The notes beneath the pieces were generated by a model. That model was given only the letters and a program-made list of their open reading frames with translations. It did no database searches and had not been told where the DNA came from. Shown here piece after piece: positions 1 to 6,440 of a stretch of 10,148 nt of DNA (its first letter is position 1; every line of letters begins with the position of its first letter). Origin of the DNA: Zhengella sp041738295 (GTDB lineage Bacteria; Pseudomonadota; Alphaproteobacteria; Rhizobiales; Rhizobiaceae). The position numbers were made by a program, and so were the translations under genes. The stretch covers positions 1 through 10,148 of the forward strand of contig JBGSQC010000150.1 of the NCBI GenBank assembly GCA_041738295.1, written 5' to 3'.

Positions 1-1205
1 CGGGCGGCTTCCAGACCACCCGGACCGGCGCCGACAATGACGACCTTCTTACGGACAGCGGCCTTTTCCAGCGTGTGCGGCATGGTCTGCTCGCGGCCCG
101 TGGCGGCATTGTGGATGCAGAAGGCCATGCCGCCCTGGTAAATGCGGTCAAGGCAGTAATTGGCACCGACGCAGGGGCGGATGTCCTCCTCGCGCTTCTC
201 GATGATCTTGCGCACGATGTGCGGGTCCGTCATGTGGGCACGCGTCATGCCCACTATGTCGACCTTGCCCGAGGCGATAGCGTGGCGCGCGGTGGCGACA
301 TCTGGAATCTTGGCCGCATGGAAGGTGGGAAACAGGGTGGCTGCGCGGATTTCCCCGGCGAAATCCAGATGCGGCGAATTGGCCATGCCCTGGATCGGGA
401 TGACATCGGTCAGGCCCGGATCCGTATCGATATGGCCGCGGATGATGTTCAGGTAATCGATCAGGCCGCTGTCGCGCAGGCGCTTTGATATTTCGATTCC
501 GGTTGCGGCATCGGTGCCGCCGGAGAGGCGTTCGTCGGCGGTGTAACGGATGCCGAGGATGAAATCGTCACCCACCCGCTCGCGCATGGCCTTGAACACG
601 TCGAAGCAGAAGCGCAGCCGGTTGTCCAGCGACCCCCCATAGGGCCCGTCCAGCTCGTTGGTCAGGGGCGAGACGAACTGGTCGATCAGATGGCCGTAGG
701 CCTCCAGCTCCACGCCATCCATGCCGCCTGCCTTCATGCGCTCGGCGGCATCGGCAAAATCCTTGATGATGCGCTCGATGTCCCAGTCTTCGAGCTTCTT
801 CGGGAAGGCCCGGTGGGACGGCTCGCGGTGATGGGAGGGCGCGACAACCGGCAGCCAGTCACCCTTGTCCCAGCGGGTGCGTCGGCCAAGATGCGTCAGC
901 TGGATCATGATGGCCGAACCTTGCTCGTGAACGGCATCGGTCATCTGGCGGACCCAGGGCACGATCTCGTCCTTGTAGGCCAGAAGATTGTTGAAGACCG
1001 GCGGGCTGTCCTTCGAGACTGCGGCGGAACCGGCCGTCATCGTCATCGCCACGCCGCCCTTGGCGCGCTCCACCGTGTAGGCCCGGTAGCGCTCCTTCGG
1101 CATTCCGTCTTCGGGATAGGCGGGCTCATGGGAGGTGACGATGATGCGGTTTCTCAGCGTCAGATGCTTGAGCTGGTAGGGCTGAAGGAGCGGGTCGTTG
1201 GACAC
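1..1205 (-). CDS. NADH:flavin oxidoreductase, TMADH/DgcA/StcD-like N-demethylase (partial, 3' end off the window)
   Basis: Probably oxidatively demethylates an N-methylated amine such as N-methylproline (stachydrine catabolism) or dimethylglycine, in the cytoplasm. The 401 visible codons are open. An OYE-type FMN TIM barrel fills about residues 5-340, with LTHLGRRTRWDKGDW and PYGGSLDNRLRF typical of this subgroup. An iron-sulfur motif follows (Cys345, Cys351, Cys363), then the GxGxxG of a C-terminal FAD/NAD Rossmann domain (VVIVGAGPGG, 388-397) before the window ends. Position 348, Cys in trimethylamine dehydrogenase, is Ala here. The GTG start at 1203-1205 was chosen because AGAGGA lies 7 bases upstream, the family's N-terminal NDPLLQPYQLKHLTLRNRI follows directly, and no in-frame ATG is nearby. 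It is divergent from a TetR gene that probably regulates it. The family is sure; the substrate is not. Confidence 0.9.
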   Translation of the reverse strand, partial: MSNDPLLQPYQLKHLTLRNRIIVTSHEPAYPEDGMPKERYRAYTVERAKGGVAMTMTAGSAAVSKDSPPVFNNLLAYKDEIVPWVRQMTDAVHEQGSAIMIQLTHLGRRTRWDKGDWLPVVAPSHHREPSHRAFPKKLEDWDIERIIKDFADAAERMKAGGMDGVELEAYGHLIDQFVSPLTNELDGPYGGSLDNRLRFCFDVFKAMRERVGDDFILGIRYTADERLSGGTDAATGIEISKRLRDSGLIDYLNIIRGHIDTDPGLTDVIPIQGMANSPHLDFAGEIRAATLFPTFHAAKIPDVATARHAIASGKVDIVGMTRAHMTDPHIVRKIIEKREEDIRPCVGANYCLDRIYQGGMAFCIHNAATGREQTMPHTLEKAAVRKKVVIVGAGPGGLEAA

Positions 1206-1275
1206 GGGGACGTCCTCTTTGTGACGGGATCGGCCAATGCTTCCAAAAATGTTCACAGATGTCAATTTCAAAATA

Positions 1276-1294
1276 CACGATAGAATTTATCATG
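1276..1294. promoter_or_regulatory. Candidate TetR operator palindrome in the divergent intergenic region
   Basis: The 19-base stretch CACGATAGAATTTATCATG is an imperfect dyad centred on 1285, with 7 of 9 positions pairing (CA-GATA against TATC-TG). It sits in a clearly AT-rich spacer between the flavoprotein gene and the TetR gene, where a local repressor would bind. Ten bases to its left, on the minus strand, TTGACA (1260-1265) is followed after 17 bases by a weak -10 (AAGCAT, 1237-1242), a possible promoter for the flavoprotein gene. A looser outer pair, TTCAAA (1267-1272) and TTTGAA (1309-1314), flanks it. This is from inspection only. Confidence 0.35.
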
Positions 1295-1332
1295 GATATT
1301 ATTGTACATTTGAAGGGTCGGCGCATGAGGCC

Positions 1333-1974
1333 ATGGGAATCTCTATGGAACACACCACCACTGAAAGCGGATGGCGCGGATCCCGCGAAGGCTGGCTCGA
1401 TGCCGCCTATGAGGTGCTGCTGGAAACGGGCATTGATTCCGTCAAAATCCTGCCGCTTGCCAAGACGCTGAACCTGTCGCGGACCAGCTTCTACTGGTTC
1501 TTCAAGGATCGCGAGGAACTGCTTGCCGCCCTGCTGGACAAGTGGAAGCAGAAGAACACCGGCGGGCTGATCCGGCAGGCGGAGGCCTATGCGGAGTCGG
1601 TTGCGGAAGGCCTGCTCAATGTTTTCGACTGCTGGCTGGACACTCGTCTGTTCGATTCCCGCTTCGAGTTTGCCGTGCGCAGCTGGGCGCTCCAGTCGCA
1701 AGACATCCAGGCCGAAGTGCAAGATGCCGACCAGGCCCGCATCGCTGCCATTGCGGCGATGATCCGCCGGTTCGGATCCGACGAGATCTCGGCAGATGTG
1801 CGGGCGCGGGCGATCTATCTCGTCCAGATCGGATATATCTCGATGCAGTCGAAGGAAGATCTGGCTGTTCGCATGAAGCGGATCCCGAAATATGTCGAGA
1901 TCTTTACCGGCGCGGTTCCGCAACCCAGGGAAATTGCACGGTTTCATGCCCGCCATGGGTATGCGGAAAACTGA
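1333..1974 (+). CDS. TetR/AcrR-family transcriptional regulator
   Basis: One-component DNA-binding regulator of about 213 residues, the usual TetR length. The N-terminal helix-turn-helix covers about residues 17-65: WLDAAYEVLLETGIDSVKIL, then the recognition region LAKTLNLSRTSFYWFFKDRE, where SRTSFYWFFKDR matches the TetR Y-x-[HF]-F signature. The C-terminal all-helical ligand/dimer domain is not diagnostic. The frame is open from 1237, but that extension (MLPKMFTDVNF...) is translated AT-rich intergenic sequence and does not look like protein. ATG 1333 is chosen; ATG 1345, with GGGA 6 bases upstream, is almost as good, and neither has a strong ribosome binding site. It is divergent from the flavoprotein demethylase, so it probably senses an N-methylated substrate and represses that gene and itself. 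The family is sure; the ligand is inference. Confidence 0.9.
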   Translation: MGISMEHTTTESGWRGSREGWLDAAYEVLLETGIDSVKILPLAKTLNLSRTSFYWFFKDREELLAALLDKWKQKNTGGLIRQAEAYAESVAEGLLNVFDCWLDTRLFDSRFEFAVRSWALQSQDIQAEVQDADQARIAAIAAMIRRFGSDEISADVRARAIYLVQIGYISMQSKEDLAVRMKRIPKYVEIFTGAVPQPREIARFHARHGYAEN

Positions 1975-2099
1975 AGCGGATCACCCTCGCCAGCCGGAAA
2001 ATCCCGCCGTCTCGTTAAAACTCTAACAGAGGTTTCAACCGGTCCTTGTCGGGCCGGCCCTATGATGCGCGCTGGTTCACTCCAGCCAGGCTTTGCATC

Positions 2100-2561
2100 A
2101 TGATCCGCTTCTTTGCCATTTTCATTGCCGTCCTCGCCATGCTCACCGGCGCGCGTGCGTCCGAAAGCGTGTTGAAAGTCAACGCCGGCGGACAGGAAAA
2201 AACCTACACGATCGAGGCCTTGGAGGCGCTCGGCGTGTCCACAATTCGCACCACGACCACCTGGACCGATGGCGTCCAGACCTTCGAGGGTGTGTCCCTT
2301 GCTGCCATTGCCAAGGCTCACGGGGCGGAGGCAGGAAAGCTGATCGTCGGCGCCATCAACGACTACAAGGCGGAAATCGAACTCTCCGAGGTCAACGCCG
2401 TGCCGGTGATGCTGGCAACAAGGATGAATGGCGAGCGCATGTCGGTGCGCGACAAGGGACCATTCTGGGTGGTTTATCCGCGCGACGATCATCCTGAATT
2501 TGCCGAAGAACGGCACAATTACAAATGGGTCTGGCAGGTCGGAACGCTGGAGTTCAAGTGA
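2100..2561 (+). CDS. Secreted SUOX-fold ('molybdopterin-dependent oxidoreductase'-type) protein, possible sensory partner of the kinase
   Basis: Predicted exported protein of 153 residues. Residues 1-21 (MIRFFAIFIAVLAMLTGARA) are a signal peptide with a likely cleavage after ARA. The mature part resembles the small proteins usually annotated as oxidoreductase molybdopterin-binding domain (sulfite-oxidase fold): TYTIEALEAL, TTTTWTDGVQTFEGVSL, INDYKAEIEL and RMSVRDKGPFWVVYP. The mature chain has no cysteine, so it lacks the thiolate that ligates molybdenum in sulfite oxidase and YedY (MsrP); catalysis is doubtful. ATG 2100 was chosen over 2046 because it begins the signal peptide and has AGG 9 bases upstream. 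Its stop is one base from the kinase ATG, so the two genes are almost certainly co-transcribed and translationally coupled. A role as a periplasmic ligand-binding or modulating partner, as LuxP is for LuxQ, is inference. Confidence 0.85.
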   Translation: MIRFFAIFIAVLAMLTGARASESVLKVNAGGQEKTYTIEALEALGVSTIRTTTTWTDGVQTFEGVSLAAIAKAHGAEAGKLIVGAINDYKAEIELSEVNAVPVMLATRMNGERMSVRDKGPFWVVYPRDDHPEFAEERHNYKWVWQVGTLEFK

Positions 2562-2562
2562 T

Positions 2563-3231
2563 ATGGGCTGGCCCGGCCTCCTGGCCTTCATCCGCTACGG
2601 GTTTCTGACCGCTTTCGCGGTGCTCATGGGCTTTACTGCCAATGCCTATCTGGCGCTTGGCGACGTGCAGAACCGCATCCGCTTCCGCGTCCCGGAGAAC
2701 ACCATCTGGGCCGCTGCCCAGGCTGAGATCGAGCTGGGGCGGACGCTGGCGCAGCTCGCGCCCATGGCTGCCGGACAGGATGCCAATGCCAAGCTTTCCT
2801 TCCAGGTGCAGTTTGATCTCCTGTGGAGCCGGGCCGACCTCTTCATGAACGGAGCGCTGGCTGTTCCGGTGGAGAAGGATGCCGATCTCAGGCAGGTCTT
2901 CGGCGGCTTTGCCCAAGACCTCAAGGCCGCTGACGGACTGGTCGGCGCGGCGACAGCCGGAGACAGCCGCGCGGCGCTGCAGATCCTCGACCTCCTGTCA
3001 CCCCACCGCGAAAGCCTGCGCAAGCTGACCATGGCAAGCCTGGAGAATGACCGGCGCGAGCGCGAAAAGCTGTCACGCGATCATGACCTGATGCAGGTGC
3101 AGCTGTCCCGCTTCGGTTTTGTGGCGGCCATTCTGCTCGGGCTTCTGCTGACCTATCTCATCCATGCGGAACGGCGCGCCCGCCACCTGCTGGCCGATGC
3201 CAACAAGGCGCGCTCGCAGATGGAGGAATAG
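2563..3231 (+). CDS. N-terminal half of hybrid kinase: membrane sensor domain ending at TAG
   Basis: The 222-residue product is membrane-bound but has no catalytic domain. Residues 5-31 form a first membrane helix (LLAFIRYGFLTAFAVLMGFT). Residues 32-182 are a mostly helical extracytoplasmic sensor with no family I recognise. Residues 184-202 are a second helix (FGFVAAILLGLLLTYLIHA), followed by a basic, charged linker running into the stop. ATG 2563 starts one base after the TGA of the secreted SUOX-fold gene; the frame is open further upstream only because it overlaps that gene. The charged coiled-coil pattern before TAG (RARHLLADANKARSQMEE) resumes directly after it (RTRTENQAAQLKLLARKA), showing that the two halves were one protein. 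If translated alone, it could act as an inert or dominant sensor fragment. Confidence 0.75.
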   Translation: MGWPGLLAFIRYGFLTAFAVLMGFTANAYLALGDVQNRIRFRVPENTIWAAAQAEIELGRTLAQLAPMAAGQDANAKLSFQVQFDLLWSRADLFMNGALAVPVEKDADLRQVFGGFAQDLKAADGLVGAATAGDSRAALQILDLLSPHRESLRKLTMASLENDRREREKLSRDHDLMQVQLSRFGFVAAILLGLLLTYLIHAERRARHLLADANKARSQMEE

Positions 3232-3267
3232 CGCACGCGCACCGAGAACCAGGCGGCCCAGCTGAAA

Positions 3268-4833
3268 TTGTTGGCACGCAAGGCCACCACGGCCAGCCAG
3301 GCGAAATCCGAGTTTCTGGCGATGATGAGCCACGACATCCGCACGCCGCTCAATGCCATTATCGGCCTGTCGGAAATCATGAGCCGCGAAGAAACCGACA
3401 ATCGCAAGCGTGGCCTGCTCGACACGATGATGAGGGCCTCGGAAGGCCTTCTGGCGCTGATCAACGACATTCTTGACCTGACGCGGCTGGAGGCCGGCAA
3501 GCTGGTGCTTGCGCCGGTCGCCTTTTCGCCGGCCGAACTTGTGCATGAGGTGATGGACGTGACTGCGGTGCTGGCCAGCCAGAACCGCAACACGGTTTCC
3601 GTCGACCTTGATCCGGCCCTGCCGGAGATGATGACCGGTGACCGCGACCGCATCCGCCAGGTGCTGATGAACCTTGTGGGCAATGCCAACAAGTTCACCG
3701 TCAATGGCAGCGTTGCCATCCGCATTGCGTGCGCGGGCAAACAAGACGGCAAGGCGCTGGTGCGCTTTGCGGTGTCTGACAGCGGCAAGGGCATTTCGGA
3801 GGATCTGCGCCAGCGCCTGTTCCAGCCCTTTGAACAGGGCGAGGCGTCCGGCCTGACGAAAAGCGGGTCTTCCGGCCTGGGTCTGGCCATCTCCGAACGC
3901 CTTGTGCGCTTGATGGGTGGATCCATTTCGCTGGAAAGCAAGCCTGGCGAAGGCTCGACCTTCTCCTTCGACATCCGCCTTGGCATGGCCGATGCGATCA
4001 AGCGGGGCCGCGACCGCGTCATTGATCATCCTGTCCTCGACCTGACCGGAAGGCGCGTGCTGGTGGTTGATGACACGCCTGCAAGTCTGCTGGTGGCGCG
4101 CACCATGTTTGCCAATTTCGGGGCGCAGGTTGTCAGTGCGCAGGGCGGCGAAGAGGCGGTGGCACTCGGCCGTGCCCAAGCCTTCGATCTCGTGGTGCTG
4201 GATGTGCAGATGCCCGGTGTTGACGGCCCCACCGCGATGAAACTGATGCGTCAGGAAGGAGCCAGCCAGCATGCCGTCATTGCCGCCCTGACGGCACAGA
4301 GCTTCCCGCGTGACCGCGCGCGCCTGCTGGCAAGCGGTTTTGATGCCTATATCAGCAAGCCGGTTCGCATGCGCGACATCGAGGCGGCGCTCGCGCCGTT
4401 GATGAAATCCAGCATGGCGGGAGACCTCGCCATTCCGGAGGCGGTCATGGCCCCGGAGCAGGAAACCGCTGAAGGTATTCTTGATGAAGCGTTCCTTGCC
4501 ACCATGCGCGAGGATGTGGGCGACGAAACCATGCTGCTTCTGCTCAATAAGGTTGAAACGGAAGTAGAAGGCTGTCTTGCCCGAATCGAGGCTTCAGCCG
4601 AACCCGCCAATGGCGAAGAGCTTCGCCAGGCCGCCCACAAGCTGGCTGGCCTGTCAGGCCAGTTCGGTCTTATGGCGGCCCATGCCGCTGCCCGGTCCCT
4701 GGAGGAGGGCAGTGCGAATGGCGTCAATGGCAATGAGGCTGCCCGCCTCGCTGATCTTGCCCGCACCGGCCTCAGGGCCTTGCGGCTTCACCTCCATCAA
4801 CCGGACCTTAACCACACTGACAAGGCGGCCTGA
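3268..4833 (+). CDS. C-terminal half of hybrid histidine kinase: HisKA-HATPase-REC-HPt
   Basis: Cytoplasmic phosphorelay core. Numbered on the full frame from 2563: HisKA H-box MMSHDIRTPLN with His257; HATPase N-box NLVGNANKF (371-378), G1 DSGKG (406-410), G2 GSSGLGL (435-441); receiver with acidic pair Asp503-504, phospho-acceptor Asp547 (LDVQMPG) and Lys599; HPt with His692 (AAHKLAGLSGQFG). All signature residues are present, so the core looks functional. No translation start is convincing: TTG 3268 has no good ribosome binding site, and ATG 3322 would start only three codons before His257, cutting away the preceding HisKA helix. An SD-like GGAGGA (3222-3227) lies just before the TAG, but no ATG, GTG or TTG lies 5-12 bases after it. 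Expression may need readthrough or restart. The cognate target is probably the sigma-54 regulator downstream. Confidence 0.85.
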   Translation: MLARKATTASQAKSEFLAMMSHDIRTPLNAIIGLSEIMSREETDNRKRGLLDTMMRASEGLLALINDILDLTRLEAGKLVLAPVAFSPAELVHEVMDVTAVLASQNRNTVSVDLDPALPEMMTGDRDRIRQVLMNLVGNANKFTVNGSVAIRIACAGKQDGKALVRFAVSDSGKGISEDLRQRLFQPFEQGEASGLTKSGSSGLGLAISERLVRLMGGSISLESKPGEGSTFSFDIRLGMADAIKRGRDRVIDHPVLDLTGRRVLVVDDTPASLLVARTMFANFGAQVVSAQGGEEAVALGRAQAFDLVVLDVQMPGVDGPTAMKLMRQEGASQHAVIAALTAQSFPRDRARLLASGFDAYISKPVRMRDIEAALAPLMKSSMAGDLAIPEAVMAPEQETAEGILDEAFLATMREDVGDETMLLLLNKVETEVEGCLARIEASAEPANGEELRQAAHKLAGLSGQFGLMAAHAAARSLEEGSANGVNGNEAARLADLARTGLRALRLHLHQPDLNHTDKAA

Positions 4834-4920
4834 TCGCAGGGGTTGTTTTTGGCATCTTTTAGACGCGGGTTAACTGCGCCATGCCCATGATGCAGTCCAA
4901 ACCGCCAACCGGACAGGCAC

Positions 4921-6399
4921 ATGGCCATGGACACGTCCTCCATCCTCATCGTTGAAGACAGCCTCGCGCTGGCCGAAACCTATCGCGGGTTCCTGCGCAA
5001 TTCGGCCAGCCGCTGCGACATGGCGGCGACCGGCAGGGAAGCGTTGGATCGGATCGGCGCGCATGCCTATGATTGCATCGTTCTGGACGTGAACCTGCCC
5101 GACATGAGCGGCCTCGACATCATGGCGCATCTGCGCGAGAGCGGCAGCCGCGCCGAGGTGGTGGTGATCACTGCCAATGGTTCGGTGAAGACCGCCGTTG
5201 ACGTAATGCGGCTCGGCGCCTTTGATTTCCTGGTCAAGCCCTTCAATGCCGACCGGCTGACCATGGCCGTCCGCAATGCGCTGGAAAAGCAGGAGCCTGT
5301 GGTTGCCGAAGTCGCGCCGGTGGCCAAAGCCGCAAAGGAAGAAACATCATCCTCCGGCGTCGGTGGCTTCATCGGCTCGTCGCACGCCATGCAGGGGGTC
5401 TATCGCCTGCTGCGCAGTGCCGCACCCAGCAATGCGACGGTGTTCATCACCGGCGAAAGCGGCACGGGCAAGGAAGTATGCGCCGAGGCGCTGCACAAGA
5501 TGTCGAAGCGCGGCAAGGGCCCTTTCGTCACCATCAATGCAGCGGCAATTCCCAAGGACCTCTTGGAAAGCGAGATATTCGGCCATGTGAAGGGTGCCTT
5601 TTCGGGCGCCACCGCCGACCGTCTCGGCGCGGCGCTGTCAGCCGATGGCGGAACATTGTTTCTGGACGAAATCTGCGAGATGGATCTCGGCCTGCAGGCC
5701 AAACTCTTGCGCTTTCTGCAAAGCCGGCAAGTGCAAAGGCTGGGCGAGGACAAGGTGCGCGTCTGCGACGTGCGCGTGGTCTGCGCCACGAACCGCAACC
5801 CGGTGGAAGAGGTGCGCGCCGGACGGTTCCGCGAAGACCTGTTCTATCGCCTTCATGTGATCCCGGTGGAATTGCCGCCGCTCAGAGCGCGTGGCCACGA
5901 CATTGTCGAGATTGCCCGCTCGTTCCTGCACCGCTATGCCGCCGAAGACGGCAAGGCCTTCCGTGATTTCGGCGCTGACGCCGAAGCCATTCTCGAAGGG
6001 CATGACTGGCCGGGCAATGTCCGCCAGCTGCAAAACGTGATGCGCTCGGTCGTCGTCTTGAACGATGGCGATGTGGTGAATGCCGACATGCTGCCCTTTG
6101 ACATGCTGGGCAGCGCGCGCCGCCAGATGGTGAGCGAGACCGTGTCGCCGCCGCGCCTGACCGAGCCGCTGCATGACATCCTGGCCAAGGCCCGGCTGGA
6201 ACCGGAAAAGCTTCATGCCGCGCCGGTCATCCGGCCGCTGGAAGAGGTGATCCGCACGGCCATCGAGGAAGCGATCGAAGCTCATGGCGGGTCGATCCCG
6301 CGTGCGGCTGCGGCTCTCGATGTCAGCCCGTCGACCATCTACCGGCGCATGGAAGCCTGGAAAGAGGAAGACGGCGGCACAGCTGCGGCTGCCGGCTGA
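4921..6399 (+). CDS. LuxO/SypG-like sigma-54-dependent response regulator
   Basis: NtrC-type activator of RNA polymerase sigma-54, 492 residues. The receiver spans 7-120 with Glu12-Asp13, phospho-acceptor Asp56 (VLDVNLPDMSG), Thr84 and Lys106. The AAA+ domain spans about 149-390 with Walker A GESGTGKE (178-185), the sigma-54 contact loop GAFSGA (225-230), Walker B GGTLFLDE (243-250) and an R-finger region FREDLFYRL. A Fis-type helix-turn-helix is at the C terminus (PRAAAALDVSPSTIYRRMEAW). FIGSS, TGKEVCAEAL, AAIPKDLLESE and DVSPSTIYR closely resemble Vibrio LuxO. The contact loop has Ser for the usual Thr. The spacing of AGG (4915-4917) favours the second ATG, 4927, over 4921. It lies 87 bases after the hybrid kinase, whose HPt makes it the likely phosphodonor. 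Targets are probably sigma-54 promoters, perhaps of the adjacent polysaccharide genes. Confidence 0.93.
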   Translation: MAMDTSSILIVEDSLALAETYRGFLRNSASRCDMAATGREALDRIGAHAYDCIVLDVNLPDMSGLDIMAHLRESGSRAEVVVITANGSVKTAVDVMRLGAFDFLVKPFNADRLTMAVRNALEKQEPVVAEVAPVAKAAKEETSSSGVGGFIGSSHAMQGVYRLLRSAAPSNATVFITGESGTGKEVCAEALHKMSKRGKGPFVTINAAAIPKDLLESEIFGHVKGAFSGATADRLGAALSADGGTLFLDEICEMDLGLQAKLLRFLQSRQVQRLGEDKVRVCDVRVVCATNRNPVEEVRAGRFREDLFYRLHVIPVELPPLRARGHDIVEIARSFLHRYAAEDGKAFRDFGADAEAILEGHDWPGNVRQLQNVMRSVVVLNDGDVVNADMLPFDMLGSARRQMVSETVSPPRLTEPLHDILAKARLEPEKLHAAPVIRPLEEVIRTAIEEAIEAHGGSIPRAAAALDVSPSTIYRRMEAWKEEDGGTAAAAG

Positions 6400-6408
6400 C
6401 CCCCCTCT

Positions 6409-6432
6409 GCCGGGCCTTTTGACTGGCCCGGC
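6409..6432. terminator. GC-rich hairpin between convergent genes, probable bidirectional terminator
   Basis: GCCGGGCC (6409-6416) and GGCCCGGC (6425-6432) form a perfect 8-base-pair stem around an 8-base loop. The hairpin lies in the 41-base gap where the regulator gene and the chain-length gene converge. Neither strand has a clear T-tract after the stem, so termination by this hairpin alone is uncertain. Confidence 0.55.
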
Positions 6433-6440
6433 CACTCCCC

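Larger units (their letters stand above)
2563..4833 (+). pseudogene. Hybrid sensor histidine kinase reading frame interrupted by one in-frame amber codon
   Basis: Read through TAG 3229-3231, this is one continuous 756-codon frame encoding membrane sensor, HisKA, HATPase, receiver and HPt. It is the expected architecture of a LuxQ/SypF/BvgS-like kinase with a fused phosphotransfer domain. The stop is at codon 223, inside the coiled-coil linker after the second membrane helix. The coding sense on both sides is intact and in the same frame, so a point change (for example CAG to TAG) or a base-call error is the simplest explanation. The two halves are described separately below. Confidence 0.75.

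Noticed and set aside
1126..1956. Minus-strand open frame of about 276 codons covering the TetR gene
   Set aside because: It runs across the divergent intergenic region and opposite a clear TetR protein, and has no family resemblance.
1999..2020. Possible EcfG-type general stress promoter (GGAAA...CGTT)
   Set aside because: The spacing between the two boxes is several bases too short for the GGAAC-N16/17-CGTT consensus.
2046..2099. Upstream ATG extending the SUOX-fold protein by 18 residues
   Set aside because: The extension precedes a clean signal peptide that starts at 2100, and it would disrupt export.
3222..3270. Deliberate two-gene arrangement with a restart after TAG
   Set aside because: GGAGGA before the stop is followed by no start codon within a workable distance, and the coiled-coil linker continues in frame across the stop.
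3073..4272. Long antisense open frame (about 399 codons) opposite the kinase core
   Set aside because: It mirrors the codon bias of the well-supported kinase gene. Its translation is rich in His, Arg and Gln with no recognisable domain.
4834..4920. Possible sigma-54 or CtrA element in the kinase-regulator gap (TTGGCATC, GTTAAC)
   Set aside because: No TTGC lies at the right distance from TTGGCAT, and only one TTAA half-site is present. I see no supported promoter here, and co-transcription with the kinase is more likely.
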